Shown here piece by piece: positions 25,534 through 34,930 of a DNA stretch of 64,000 bases. Position numbers and translations under genes: made by a program. The DNA comes from JBGPHT01 sp041484525 (GTDB taxonomy: Bacteria; Acidobacteriota; Terriglobia; Bryobacterales; Bryobacteraceae). The first letter of the stretch is position 1. Each line of letters opens with the position of its first letter. The notes under the pieces were generated by a model. That model was not told where the DNA came from, did not search any database, and saw only the letters and a list, made by a program, of their open reading frames with translations. The stretch is from positions 25,947 through 89,946 of the forward strand of contig JBGPHT010000009.1 in the NCBI GenBank assembly GCA_041484525.1. The letters run 5' to 3'.

Positions 25534-26820
25534 TTATTTCTGAGGAGCATTGTCTCTTACCAGTGTTTCGAGGCTTGCCGCGAAGATAGCGTGCCCGGCT
25601 TCGTTGAAATGCCCGTCCGTCGGCAGATAGAACGCCTGGTCTTTCTTAGGGGCCAGGACGTCAAGCATGTCCAGGTAGGGAAGGTTTAGCTCTGCACACA
25701 GTTGGCGGACGATTCGCTGCGCGCGAGTGGGGTCTGCCAGGAACTGTTTTGCCTGTGGATCGTCGGGAAAGCTCGTCCGGATGATCTGATTGTAGGTTTC
25801 CTTGTAGACCAGCATCGGCGACGGAATCAGACAGACCACCAGCTTTCCGTTGACGCTCTTGACGTTGGCGTCGATTTCCCCGATCAGCGCTTTCATCAGC
25901 GGGACACCCTGATGGAGCACCTCGTCGTCGTACCACGCATTAATGATGCCCGGCATTCGCTGCACGTTGATCTTGTACCCGATCATGGAGGCGAATTTCG
26001 TCAGGCCCGGCTTGGTCTGCGCGGCAGACTGCAGATTGGCTTTGATCACCGAGAACAGCTTGGAGCTGGGACCGCGGCGAACCGCCGTCAGATTGTCTCC
26101 GCCCCTTGCCGTATTCTGCGGCTTGTACTGAAACACGAGGTGGCCGCCGGCATCGAGCACGAATCCGGGCTGGACCAGGTTCCGCGACCGGTCGCTGTAG
26201 TTCAGGCACAGATCGTCAAGAATGTCGTTGGTGAAGAGATTCAGGATGTAGACCTGTCCCACCACTCCCTTCCCCGTAAGCCGGCGGAGTAACAACAGCT
26301 CCTGCGCGTTACCGTAGCCCGGGACGCCTGTATTCACGACTTCATATTTGGTCCCGGCGCCGGAGTTGCTGTTCAGTCTGTTTTCCAACTGCGTCGAGAA
26401 GAGCGCTTTGTCATTGACGTTCTCGCCGAAGGTGAATGAATCGCCAAGCACGATGATGCGCTTGGTCCCCTCGGTCGGCGTCCCGAGCTCCTGGTGCCGA
26501 AGTCCCAGCGTGTTGATGGAGATGGTGTGCTTCAACAGGCTCTGCGGAGGTTTGATGATGTATTGGCCGGGCCGGAAACGCCAGCCGAGCTCGTCGTCAA
26601 ATACGTAGCGTTCGATCTCCGCCTCATTGGAGTAATAGAATGCGGCCAGGCCGAATTCGAGCACCACGAAACTCATCACAAGGCCCAGGCATACGGAGAT
26701 GGCCTGGATCGCGAAACGCCGCCGCCGCGACATCTGGCGCTCGGGTTTTTTGGAGCCGTTCGCTTCCAGGGGCTCGCGGACTGCGACCGTGGATGACGAT
26801 CGATCATTTGGGCGGTTCAT
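25534..26820 (-). CDS. Membrane-anchored SGNH/GDSL hydrolase-like protein
   Basis: A 428-residue protein with an N-terminal membrane helix (about residues 33-55) after a basic stretch, then an SGNH hydrolase domain. Block I is IVLGDSFTFGENVND with the nucleophile Ser, the Asn region is NLFTNDILDD, and the C-terminal catalytic pair lies in TDGHFNEAGHAIFA. This predicts an esterase or O-acyl-transfer/hydrolysis role outside the membrane. Such genes accompany the SxtJ/DUF5989/carbamoyltransferase trio in other polysaccharide loci. It may remove or edit ester or carbamoyl groups; the substrate is unproven. Confidence 0.85.
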   Translation of the reverse strand: MNRPNDRSSSTVAVREPLEANGSKKPERQMSRRRRFAIQAISVCLGLVMSFVVLEFGLAAFYYSNEAEIERYVFDDELGWRFRPGQYIIKPPQSLLKHTISINTLGLRHQELGTPTEGTKRIIVLGDSFTFGENVNDKALFSTQLENRLNSNSGAGTKYEVVNTGVPGYGNAQELLLLRRLTGKGVVGQVYILNLFTNDILDDLCLNYSDRSRNLVQPGFVLDAGGHLVFQYKPQNTARGGDNLTAVRRGPSSKLFSVIKANLQSAAQTKPGLTKFASMIGYKINVQRMPGIINAWYDDEVLHQGVPLMKALIGEIDANVKSVNGKLVVCLIPSPMLVYKETYNQIIRTSFPDDPQAKQFLADPTRAQRIVRQLCAELNLPYLDMLDVLAPKKDQAFYLPTDGHFNEAGHAIFAASLETLVRDNAPQK

Positions 26821-26863
26821 CGTTGATCTCCAAATGCGCTTCTGCGGCTATGGCGCGCCGGCC

Positions 26864-27976
26864 TCATGCCCGCCCCACGGCGCAGGCGGCTTCCCTGGTC
26901 CTTGCATCACGGAGCTGGCTGAAGATCGCGTCCATGATCCTCGCGGTTAGAACGATCTCCCGATACGGGATAGGTACCGGCGCACCCTCCACGATCGAGC
27001 GGTAGAAGGACTGGATGAGGTAATTCAAGCCGGACTTCATGTGGAAGTCATTGCCCAGAAAGCGGCGCAGATTTCCGGCCAGGTTGCCCAGATGCTGCCC
27101 GGCGAATCGCACCGGCGGAAAGAACTTCTCGCTGTAGCTCGGAAGCCTCTTGCCGCGAAGCCTGATTAAACTCTCCTGATCCTGATCCAGGATGAGGCCG
27201 TTCTTCGGACCGAACACACGAAACTCGTGGAGGCAGGGCCGGATCTGCGACGAGAATGTAAAGTATGCCGTCGTCCGCTCGCCGTCGCTGATAATCACCC
27301 TCAGCTCGTCTACAATCTCAGTCTCGTTCATGCTTCTCAGGAACGGACCCACAAATCCGTGCGCTACAACTTGAGGCGACTCCGTAGGCAGAAACTCGGC
27401 AATCCTGGCGATGCCATGGCTGATGATGTTATGCAGCAGGCCTCCCGGAAGCCTGCGTACCCAGTGCTTTTTATCGCCGAGAACCGCCCCCGCATATCCG
27501 CCCTTGCCGATCTCGTAACCGTAATAGCTTTCCATGTGCACCGGCGCGCCGCCCAGGAAGCCGCTCTCGACCAGAGCGCGCATGCGCCGTGCCACATGAC
27601 TGAATTGATCGTCGTGTCCCGCGGTTACTTTGAGTCCTCTTTGATCCGCCAGCGACAGTATTCTGATCGCTTCCGCCTCGGTCAAGGTAAAAGGCTTTTC
27701 CAGATAGACGTGGCATCCCGCTTCGAGACACTGGCGCCCGATGTCGAAGTGACTCTCCGGCGGCGTCGTGATATGAACCACATCGGGCCGGGCTTGGCTG
27801 AGAAGCTCTCGAATGTCGCTATAACATCCTTTGACGCCGAACCGTTCGCCCAGTTGCCGCGCCATCAGCGGCTCCCGGTCGCAGACCGCGACGATCTCGC
27901 AGCCGGGCAGCCGGCCAATCTGTAAGGCGTGCGCGTCGGCGATCCTGCCGCACCCGATAATGGCGGCCTTAAGCAA
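26864..27976 (-). CDS. Gfo/Idh/MocA family sugar oxidoreductase
   Basis: A 370-residue NAD(P)-dependent oxidoreductase. The N-terminal Rossmann motif is AIIGCGRIADAH, then VVHITTPPESHFD and the hallmark YLEKPFTLTEAEA (Glu-Lys-Pro, catalytic lysine). The C-terminal substrate domain contains NIISHGIARIAEFL with the usual histidine. It probably oxidises or reduces a nucleotide sugar or free sugar. The start overlaps the end of the upstream epimerase gene by 8 nt, so the pair is likely functionally linked. Confidence 0.9.
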   Translation of the reverse strand: MLKAAIIGCGRIADAHALQIGRLPGCEIVAVCDREPLMARQLGERFGVKGCYSDIRELLSQARPDVVHITTPPESHFDIGRQCLEAGCHVYLEKPFTLTEAEAIRILSLADQRGLKVTAGHDDQFSHVARRMRALVESGFLGGAPVHMESYYGYEIGKGGYAGAVLGDKKHWVRRLPGGLLHNIISHGIARIAEFLPTESPQVVAHGFVGPFLRSMNETEIVDELRVIISDGERTTAYFTFSSQIRPCLHEFRVFGPKNGLILDQDQESLIRLRGKRLPSYSEKFFPPVRFAGQHLGNLAGNLRRFLGNDFHMKSGLNYLIQSFYRSIVEGAPVPIPYREIVLTARIMDAIFSQLRDARTREAACAVGRA

Positions 27977-29036
27977 CTTCCACTCCGCTCCGGCAACTGT
28001 CGAAGTACCGTCTGAACCCTTCGGACATCGGCACCTTGGGCGCCCAATTCAACCGCGCCTTCAACTTCGCGTTGCTGTAATAAGTCTTCTTCCAATAGGC
28101 ATGCCATTTGCTCCGGCTCAAGACAGGGGGTAGCTGCCCCTGCGACCAGTTGGAATACCACTCCAACAGACAGCAGAGCAAATAACTACAACTGTGCGGC
28201 ACATAGAGGGAGGTGAACCGTCTCACATTCTGCTTGTAGAGCCGCAAGAAGCGCCGGCTCGTGGGCAGGTTGTCGTCGACCACGTTGAAGACCTCGCCGT
28301 CCACTCCCTTCGTCAAGCCCGCCAGTGCGATCGCATCGGCGCAGTTATCGACGTAAGTCAGAGGAATCCGGTTAGAGCCGCCAAGATGGAGAAACACGCC
28401 GAATGTCCCGATGCCGACGCGTCCTGAGATGCCCGGATTTCCCGGGCCGTAAACATACCCGGGCCTGACAATGACACAGGGCATGCCGAATTTCGCGGCA
28501 TACTCGTTGACGATTTCGTCCTGTTTGACTTTGGCAAAGCAATAAGGCTCGCCCCGGCGTTGCGGACTTGTTTCCACCGGACAGGACTCATCCAAGCGCC
28601 GGAAGCCCGGCTTTTCCATGTTGCTGTAAACGGCGAAGGAGCTGATGCTGACGAATCTTTTTAGCTGCTGGCATTCTAAGGACGCATCGAGAAGATTGCG
28701 CGTCGTAACTACCGAGTTCATGAACGCGTCGGGATACGACTTTTCGCCTCTCGCGGCAGCCAGGTGAAAAATGACGGACACATCCTTGGTGGCGGCGGCG
28801 CAATCTTCGCGGGAAAGAAGATTGCCTTTGACGATCTCAACCCGCGCTCCGTCCCGGCCGCTACCGAGCGCCGCCAGCCCGGCAGTCTGGCTCGAGGGTC
28901 TGACGAGACATCGCAGGTTGCGGAACCCGCGGTCCAACAGATTCGCCACCAGTTTGGATCCGATAAAACCGCTGGCCCCTGTGATCAGGATGCGGTCATT
29001 CGGGCTGATGATAAAACCGTTTTCCGTCTGGCTCAT
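27969..29036 (-). CDS. NAD-dependent epimerase/dehydratase family protein
   Basis: A 355-residue extended SDR. The nucleotide motif is ITGASGFIGSKL (residues 19-30), the Ser region is SISSFAVYS, and the catalytic Y-x-x-x-K is YCFAK in GEPYCFAKVKQDE. VIVRPGYVYGPGN is the usual post-catalytic motif. It is expected to epimerise or reduce a nucleotide sugar, perhaps the product of the neighbouring UDP-GlcNAc 2-epimerase. The gene overlaps the Gfo/Idh gene by 8 nt and follows a glycosyltransferase by 9 bp. Confidence 0.88.
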   Translation of the reverse strand: MSQTENGFIISPNDRILITGASGFIGSKLVANLLDRGFRNLRCLVRPSSQTAGLAALGSGRDGARVEIVKGNLLSREDCAAATKDVSVIFHLAAARGEKSYPDAFMNSVVTTRNLLDASLECQQLKRFVSISSFAVYSNMEKPGFRRLDESCPVETSPQRRGEPYCFAKVKQDEIVNEYAAKFGMPCVIVRPGYVYGPGNPGISGRVGIGTFGVFLHLGGSNRIPLTYVDNCADAIALAGLTKGVDGEVFNVVDDNLPTSRRFLRLYKQNVRRFTSLYVPHSCSYLLCCLLEWYSNWSQGQLPPVLSRSKWHAYWKKTYYSNAKLKARLNWAPKVPMSEGFRRYFDSCRSGVEVA

Positions 29037-29045
29037 ATCTCAGTC

Positions 29046-29945
29046 CTATTCGGTGACGTACGCATCTTTGACAGGGTGGATGCCCATGAGAGCGAGGATC
29101 CGGCCCAGGTGATCGAAGAGCTTCACCACGCATGGCATGAACCAGCGCTGCCCGGCCAGAAGCGCCAGCGGCAGCGTGACGGAATAAGCCGGAATCGCCA
29201 CCAGCGATTTCGCGATGTCCGCGGCGCCGAGCGTCGGGTGGTTCAGGGAAGTCGCTCCACGAAGCAGGGCTCTTTTTAACAGGAACGTCCGGTTCCAGCG
29301 GATCGGCGGCACCGTCTCATACGCCACCGCCTCGTCGCACCAGATAAAGACATGTCCCTTCTCGATCGCTCGGCGGAAAAAATCCTGGTCTTCTCCCGTC
29401 CGAAACTCCGGCCGGAAGTGCTGCTCGCCGGCCGCGAAGACTTCGCGTTTCAAAAGTACGTTGCCGGTTCGTCCTTTTCTCCAGTCGATGACGAAGCCGG
29501 TCGGATACGTCGGCCGGTCATACAACTTGCTTTTGACAACCCACCGCGGCGCTCCGGCGTCGAAGTGCGGATGAACCGGTCCCAGTACGCCATCGACCTT
29601 GTACTCGCATAACGCTTCGAACAGATTCAGCAGCCACCTTTTGACGGGGAACTCGTCGTCGTCGATGAACGCCACCAGATCTCCCTCGGCCTGTTCGACC
29701 GCCAGGTTCCGCGTCAGCGCGATATTCTGCCGGGGCTGCATGCAGTACTGAATCGGAACCGGCGAGGCCGGCAGGAACTCCGCCACCACCGCTTCCGCGG
29801 ATCGCGACCGGTCGTTGTCGGCGACGAGAATCGAATAGGTAAAGAGATTGTCCGTATCCAGCCGGATCAATTCCGTCACCAGGTGCCTGAGAAGCTCGGG
29901 GCGCTTATAGGTGCAAATGCAAACCGTGATGTGCTGCAGTGTCAT
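29046..29945 (-). CDS. Family 2 glycosyltransferase
   Basis: A 299-residue GT-A glycosyltransferase from the ATG at 29943-29945. A longer upstream extension is only the shadow of the preceding glycosyltransferase gene. Motifs are VCICTYKRPELLRHL at the start, LVADNDRSRS, and the metal-binding FIDDDEFPV. FRTGEDQDFFRRAIEKG supplies the ED acceptor-site pair. A hydrophobic C-terminus may touch the membrane. It starts two bases after the stop of the other GT2 gene, so both are co-translated. The sugar specificity is unknown. Confidence 0.88.
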   Translation of the reverse strand: MTLQHITVCICTYKRPELLRHLVTELIRLDTDNLFTYSILVADNDRSRSAEAVVAEFLPASPVPIQYCMQPRQNIALTRNLAVEQAEGDLVAFIDDDEFPVKRWLLNLFEALCEYKVDGVLGPVHPHFDAGAPRWVVKSKLYDRPTYPTGFVIDWRKGRTGNVLLKREVFAAGEQHFRPEFRTGEDQDFFRRAIEKGHVFIWCDEAVAYETVPPIRWNRTFLLKRALLRGATSLNHPTLGAADIAKSLVAIPAYSVTLPLALLAGQRWFMPCVVKLFDHLGRILALMGIHPVKDAYVTE

Positions 29946-29947
29946 TT

Positions 29948-30844
29948 CTAGCCTGCGGTTGGGGCAGAGAACCGGCACAGTGCGGCTACGAACCGCTTCA
30001 ACCGGTGCATCTGCTCCTGCTTTCGAAACGCCACGATTTCGGTGGATACCTGTCTCTCGAAACGCACCATCGACCACGCGAAGCCTGCCAGGTGCAGCAT
30101 GCCGCCGAGGAGAACGGGGCGGCGCGTCGCCTGATAGACGCACCGGAACACCTCGAACAGCGGAGCGCTCCCCAGTGCGTAGTCTTTCTTCCCTTTGTTC
30201 CAGCAGACCATCAATCCGTTAGCCGTCGCCGTGCCCATCTGCCGGTGGTGAGCGTAAGTCTTCTCGAGGAAGGTTCGCGTTTGCCAACCCTTCATACGTG
30301 CGGTGATGACGGCGATGTGATCGATGCCGCCGATCTTCCTCGGTATGTATCCGCCGATGTCTTCGAAGCACTGCCGCCTGAATAATTGGACTTGCCCCGA
30401 AACATGCTCGATGCTCGTAAAACGGTAATCGTATTGAAACGATCCCTCGGTGAATGGCGTTCCTCCGACACCCAGCCGCGGATTTTGCGCGAACTTATCC
30501 AGCAGGAAAGCGAAGTAATCGGCGTCGAACGCGACATCGGCGTCCAGGTTGCAGATCACCTCATAGTCCAGATCTTCCACCCTTGCCCAACCGGCGTTGA
30601 ACGCGTGCACCTTGCCGGCGAAATGCCGTTCGCGCCGCTCCGGCATGCGAACTAATTCGATCCACGGGTGGACGGCCGCATACTTTTGGACGATGGCGTC
30701 GGTGGCGTCGGTCGAACCGTCGCTGACGATCACCCACCTCAATGGTTGAACCGTCTGCGCGAGCACCGACTGGATGGTCAGTTCGATGAACTGCGCCTCA
30801 TTCCTGGCGGGGCTGATCAGAACGTATGTGGGAAGGGTCTGCAT
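29948..30844 (-). CDS. Family 2 glycosyltransferase
   Basis: A 298-residue GT-A protein. SPARNEAQFIELTIQSVLAQ opens the nucleotide-binding fold, VIVSDGSTDATD follows, and the DxD motif is NLDADVAFD. GGIDHIAVITARMKGWQT is the typical acceptor-side region. The last 70 residues are hydrophobic and basic, suggesting a membrane-associated tail. It probably adds a sugar to the lipid-linked repeat with the immediately following GT2 protein. It begins 28 bp after the toroid-protein gene. Confidence 0.88.
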   Translation of the reverse strand: MQTLPTYVLISPARNEAQFIELTIQSVLAQTVQPLRWVIVSDGSTDATDAIVQKYAAVHPWIELVRMPERRERHFAGKVHAFNAGWARVEDLDYEVICNLDADVAFDADYFAFLLDKFAQNPRLGVGGTPFTEGSFQYDYRFTSIEHVSGQVQLFRRQCFEDIGGYIPRKIGGIDHIAVITARMKGWQTRTFLEKTYAHHRQMGTATANGLMVCWNKGKKDYALGSAPLFEVFRCVYQATRRPVLLGGMLHLAGFAWSMVRFERQVSTEIVAFRKQEQMHRLKRFVAALCRFSAPTAG

Positions 30845-30872
30845 ACAGATTTCTCGCCGGCTGTACCGGAAG

Positions 30873-32036
30873 CTATGTGGCGTGCGCCGGCGACTCGCAT
30901 AATAGACTGGAGATCGCCAACGCCATCCACGCCTGGGACCACCTCATGTACGAGGTCCGGATCGTGCAAAACCGAAGGACGCGATAGTAAAAAAAACCCT
31001 TGTCGTCCCACATGTGGTTCATGGCCCATCGGAACACGGAACCCGCGAGGGCGACGTTCTCCCCATCGAGTTGCTTGAAAGCCAGCAAAGTGATGATGCT
31101 CTGCGCGGTGCAGTGAATGTCGATCGGGTAGGTGCGATCGTGAAAGTATCTGACGGCGCCGTCCTCCCGGAAAAAGTGAGCCCGGTAAAACTCAAACCCG
31201 CGCCGGATACACGCATCGAACTCCGTTGTTTCCGTATCCCGCGAGATGGACTGCAGGGCGCACAGGTTATAGCCGGTGTGGAAGTTGTCGATCCATTTCT
31301 GCGACGCCGATTCCCCGTAGTCCCACGACCCGTCGGAGTGCTGCCTCGAGGCCGAGTAGCGGGCTGCCCGGAGGGCCGGATCGAGGAACTTCGCGTCGCC
31401 GGTGTATTTGGAAACCCGGCACAACAAAGCCGCCGCAAGGAAGTTCGCGTTGTGGACCTGACTCCGCAGCGACCGGAGCGGATAGCTGAAGCTTGCCACC
31501 GAAGCGCCATCGGTCCAGTACAACTCATGCAGCAGGTACTCGGCGGCGCTCACCGCCATGCTCAGGAGCTTGGGGTCCCGGCGCTCCTCATAGACATCCA
31601 GCAGGGCTTGGGCGGCGAACGTTGTGCCCACCAGATTGGGGGAGCCTGACGGCACCACAATGGTGCGCGTCTGCCAGGGAAAACTGTATCCCCAACACCA
31701 ATAGGAACTCTCCCGGGAGCGGAGAGCGATCAGGCGTTCGATCAGCGTATCCACGTCTTCTTTCTGCTGGTCCATGCCGATTTTCGAGAGTTTCACGGAG
31801 GTTGACAGAAAGAGCGCTATGGCTTTCGGATTCTGGGTCTTTGGAACAAACGCGAGGCCGCGGATATTGATGAAACTCCGCTTCAATGCCTGGGTTAGAA
31901 CGAGGCGGGGAATTCTGGAATTGAGGAACGGCAGCGCGGTAAAAACCCTGCTATTGAGCGCGTCGTAAGGGTCGTAGCCTGCCCAATTGCTCTCCCGGCA
32001 GTAGGCGAGCAGCCTCTGGAGAGCATCTTCAGTCAG
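30873..32036 (-). CDS. Alpha/alpha-toroid-like protein, probable CTG start
   Basis: A 387-residue frame if read from CTG at 32034-32036. Conserved-looking sequence (LQRLLAYCRESNWAGYDPYDAL) is encoded before the first TTG/ATG-type start at 31886, so the true start lies upstream. The only well-placed candidate is a CTG that overlaps the TGA of the UDP-GlcNAc 2-epimerase gene (CTGA), with GGAG seven bases ahead. Helix-pair repeats and the motif QHSDGSWDYGE followed by WIDNFHTGYNL resemble alpha/alpha-toroid folds (terpene cyclase or glycosidase-like). Proteins of this kind in EPS loci are sometimes annotated as delta-aminolevulinate dehydratase, which this does not resemble. Function unknown. 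Confidence 0.75.
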   Translation of the reverse strand: MTEDALQRLLAYCRESNWAGYDPYDALNSRVFTALPFLNSRIPRLVLTQALKRSFINIRGLAFVPKTQNPKAIALFLSTSVKLSKIGMDQQKEDVDTLIERLIALRSRESSYWCWGYSFPWQTRTIVVPSGSPNLVGTTFAAQALLDVYEERRDPKLLSMAVSAAEYLLHELYWTDGASVASFSYPLRSLRSQVHNANFLAAALLCRVSKYTGDAKFLDPALRAARYSASRQHSDGSWDYGESASQKWIDNFHTGYNLCALQSISRDTETTEFDACIRRGFEFYRAHFFREDGAVRYFHDRTYPIDIHCTAQSIITLLAFKQLDGENVALAGSVFRWAMNHMWDDKGFFYYRVLRFCTIRTSYMRWSQAWMALAISSLLCESPAHAT

Positions 32037-33337
32037 CGTGTCTCTCCGGCATTGGCGACCAGCTCGGGGTTATTCGCGCCGGGCTCTTGAGGCAAAACAT
32101 TCGGGAGAACGGAGAGCCCGTCCGGACCTTGCTCGCGATGCGCCCGGACTAACACATCCAGAATGCGCGACGCTGCCTGGCCATCCCAGTGCTTCGGTAT
32201 ACAGCCGCTGCTGCTTCTCCCCATCTGCTGCCGGATCGAAGCTGCGATTTTTTCCTTTGTGGTTCCCGCCAGGATATTGGTTCCGTGGCTTATGGTTACC
32301 GGTCTTTCGGTGTTCTCCCTGGCCGTGACGCACGGGATTCCCAGACATGTGGTCTCTTCTTGAATTCCGCCGGAGTCCGTCACCACGATGCTCGCGTGCT
32401 TCATCAGGCAGACAAAGTCCAGATAGCCAAGCGGATCCGTAAGGATGATCCCGCCGCGCTTTTCGCCGCCCTTCGCTTCCCTCATCCCAAGGTAAGAGTC
32501 CACACCGAATTCGCTGATTCGCTGCCGGGTCCGGGGATGTACGGGGAAGACGACGGGGCACTCCTGCATCAGTTCTTCCAGCCCGCCCAGGATATTTAAA
32601 AAAGCCTCCCGATTATCCACATTTGCCGGCCGGTGCAAGGTCAGGAGCGCGTAACGTGCGATCGGGGCCTGGTGCCCGTTGCCGCGTGCTTTTTGGCGAA
32701 ATCCCAACCGCTCCAGGATGGTCGATTCCTCGGCTTTGTCTTTGAACGCCAGCAGTGAATCGATCATCGTATTGCCGACGAAATGCACCGCACCCGGCGC
32801 AACCCCTTCAGCCTGGAGATTCTGGATACCGCTTTCCTCTGTCACAAAAAGCAGGTCCGACAAGTGATCGGTCACAATGCGGTTGATCTCTTCCGGCATG
32901 GATCTGTCGCGGGACCGCAATCCCGCTTCTACATGCGCCAGAAGCGGCCGCCTCGCGGCAGAATTGACCGGGATTTTGACGGTAGCCAACGCACAGGCCA
33001 CGGTCGAGCTCACGTCCCCCACCACGATCACCACATCCGGACGATGCTCCAGCAGGACCGTCTCGAAGCGTTTCAAGATCTCCGCCGTCTGCCAGCTTTG
33101 GGACCCGGAGCCAACGCCGAGTTGAATGTCGGGAACGGGAAGGTTCAAATCGGCAAAGAAAGAATCGGACATCAACGCGTCGTAATGCTGGCCGGTGTGC
33201 ACCAGGATCGGCTCGATCGTCCCGCCATGGCCTGCATCGGCCCGCATCGCCTCAGTGTTGTATGTGCGGATCGCGCGTATGATGGGCGCGGCCTTCATGA
33301 AATTCGGCCGCGCACCCACAACGATAATCACTTTCAT
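32033..33337 (-). CDS. wecB: UDP-N-acetylglucosamine 2-epimerase (non-hydrolysing)
   Basis: A 434-residue GT-B-fold epimerase, slightly longer than usual through a C-terminal tail. It has VVGARPNFMKAAPIIRAI at the start, HVEAGLRSRDRSMPEEINR with the catalytic acidic and base residues, TLHRPANVDN, and VTDSGGIQEETTCLGIPCVTARENTERP. It interconverts UDP-GlcNAc and UDP-ManNAc, supplying ManNAc-type sugars to the glycan. The ATG overlaps the stop of the DUF354 gene by 4 nt and its own stop overlaps the probable CTG start of the next gene. Confidence 0.93.
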   Translation of the reverse strand: MKVIIVVGARPNFMKAAPIIRAIRTYNTEAMRADAGHGGTIEPILVHTGQHYDALMSDSFFADLNLPVPDIQLGVGSGSQSWQTAEILKRFETVLLEHRPDVVIVVGDVSSTVACALATVKIPVNSAARRPLLAHVEAGLRSRDRSMPEEINRIVTDHLSDLLFVTEESGIQNLQAEGVAPGAVHFVGNTMIDSLLAFKDKAEESTILERLGFRQKARGNGHQAPIARYALLTLHRPANVDNREAFLNILGGLEELMQECPVVFPVHPRTRQRISEFGVDSYLGMREAKGGEKRGGIILTDPLGYLDFVCLMKHASIVVTDSGGIQEETTCLGIPCVTARENTERPVTISHGTNILAGTTKEKIAASIRQQMGRSSSGCIPKHWDGQAASRILDVLVRAHREQGPDGLSVLPNVLPQEPGANNPELVANAGETR

Positions 33338-34554
33338 TTCTGATTTCCTGCTTTGGGCATCTTGCTTTCCTTCGTCCGCGGCCGTGCTCCGTTGGCCGTG
33401 TCTGGCGGCCGCTTCGACACCGGCGGGGCATCGCCCAGGATCTTGACGACATCGCTGATGATCTTGTCGAGGACCATCGTCCCGGCTGACTCGGGCGAAC
33501 TTGGACGATGCCTCTGCTGTAAGACGATCTTGCTCTTCACATCCTCGACGCTCTCGAGCAGGACCATGCGTCCGTTATCTGCCAGGTACCTGTCGATCGC
33601 CCCGATTTTCCCGCGGAAGATGCTGTACACAGGCACGCCCAAGGCAGCCGCTTCGCGATTCATTGTGCCGCCGCCGCTGACTACCAGGTCGGAGTACCAG
33701 ATCAAGCTAAGACCATCCACAGCCTGCCCCGGAATAATGATCTTTCCACTCGAAAACATGTCCGGCCAGGACTTCCGCACAGCGGCCCCCTGCTTTTCGT
33801 TACGGGGCAAAAGGATGATCTGAGTGCCGGGCCGGTTGTCTAGCAACTCCAGCACGGCGGCGAACAGCTTTTCACTTTCAGGGTTGTGATAGTGGGCCTC
33901 ATTTGCCGGAGGGCGGATCGTCACGATCAGCGCTTTGCTGTCCAGTCCAAGCAGCCCTTTAATACTGGCATCCGGCTTGAACCGGGGGACGTAGACTTCT
34001 TCCTTGATTCCCGGATATCGCAGCACCGTGTCTTTCTTCCGGTTCAGGGCCGAGTCAGGAATCATCTCGGGAACCATCACCCAGGTGGGCGATACGCCCG
34101 GGATATGCTTGACGAATTCGTAATCGAAGATCACCACCGAGGGGATGCCGGAAATCGACGCGCTGATCAGTTGGGACCGCGATCCATGCGAAATCGCCAG
34201 ATCGGGTTTCTCGCGCCGCGCCGTCGGCAGAAGCTGCAGACCCCGCAGTATGGTACCCAGGGCTTTCATAATCTTGTGCTTGCCATAGTGCCGCCCGATT
34301 CGCGTATACCGGAACTGGAACAGGTCGGCAAGACCGCACACCTGAAAGCAGTCCCGCGCTGTGAGCACTACCGAGTAGCCTCTCTGCTGAAGCTCGTCAA
34401 TGATGGGCGCAAAGAATGGTATATGGGGGGTGTTGTCCAGGTCGATCCAAATCTTCTTTGGCCGAGCCGGACGCCCCTTCCCGGCGATCTCCTGGGTGTG
34501 GCGCGGGCGAGCGTCCAGCACAGTGTTGGAGTCGCGGGTATTTTTGGTGTTCAT
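33334..34554 (-). CDS. DUF354 GT-B-fold protein
   Basis: A 406-residue protein of the DUF354 family (MurG/UDP-GlcNAc 2-epimerase-like GT-B fold). It has IWIDLDNTPHIPFFAPII at the start of the conserved part, ISHGSRSQLISASISGIP, VTIRPPANEAHYH, and VSGGGTMNREAAALGVPVYS, the last being the usual donor-site loop. The C-terminal 45 residues are charged and low in complexity. The ATG at 34554 is preferred because the 53-residue extension to 34713 is not conserved-looking; neither start has a good Shine-Dalgarno. The pairing with wecB (ATGA overlap) is common in EPS loci, but the reaction is not established. Confidence 0.82.
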   Translation of the reverse strand: MNTKNTRDSNTVLDARPRHTQEIAGKGRPARPKKIWIDLDNTPHIPFFAPIIDELQQRGYSVVLTARDCFQVCGLADLFQFRYTRIGRHYGKHKIMKALGTILRGLQLLPTARREKPDLAISHGSRSQLISASISGIPSVVIFDYEFVKHIPGVSPTWVMVPEMIPDSALNRKKDTVLRYPGIKEEVYVPRFKPDASIKGLLGLDSKALIVTIRPPANEAHYHNPESEKLFAAVLELLDNRPGTQIILLPRNEKQGAAVRKSWPDMFSSGKIIIPGQAVDGLSLIWYSDLVVSGGGTMNREAAALGVPVYSIFRGKIGAIDRYLADNGRMVLLESVEDVKSKIVLQQRHRPSSPESAGTMVLDKIISDVVKILGDAPPVSKRPPDTANGARPRTKESKMPKAGNQK

Positions 34555-34930
34555 TAGCTTTTGTGTCCGGTTTGGACAAGCTACCGCCCTTTCGGTCCCA
34601 GTTTGAGCCTCACTTTTGGGGCTCGATCCGTGGCCGGCAGAACAGCTTTGCAGGGCATGGAAATGCAGGTTGAGTACCAATGAATACCATCGGCTTAAAC
34701 GGCTAGCTATCATTGGTTTACAGATATGGTCGATGGCGTGCTAAAGAGGCCGGAGCTTGGAATGATGACCACGATTGGGACTTGCTCCCAATTAATGAGA
34801 AGATTTCGGATTTGGTGCAGAATCCTCGGTCGAAACAATTGAGAATTATTTGCGATGCAGGCCCCACCGAAACCCGGTTTCTGCTTTGGTTACAATTGGT
34901 TAACGATCCCGCCGGACGGCTGCCGAGGTT
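34555..34930 (-). other. 376-bp intergenic region, possible promoter of the wecB segment
   Basis: AT-richer than its surroundings. No convincing gene is seen on either strand. It holds a perfect 7-bp hairpin ATTGGGA/TCCCAAT with a 5-nt loop (34774-34792), 139 bp beyond the stop of the glycoside-hydrolase-like gene. The break in an otherwise tight gene order suggests that a new transcript starts here for the DUF354-wecB segment; no -35/-10 pair could be assigned with confidence. Confidence 0.45.
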
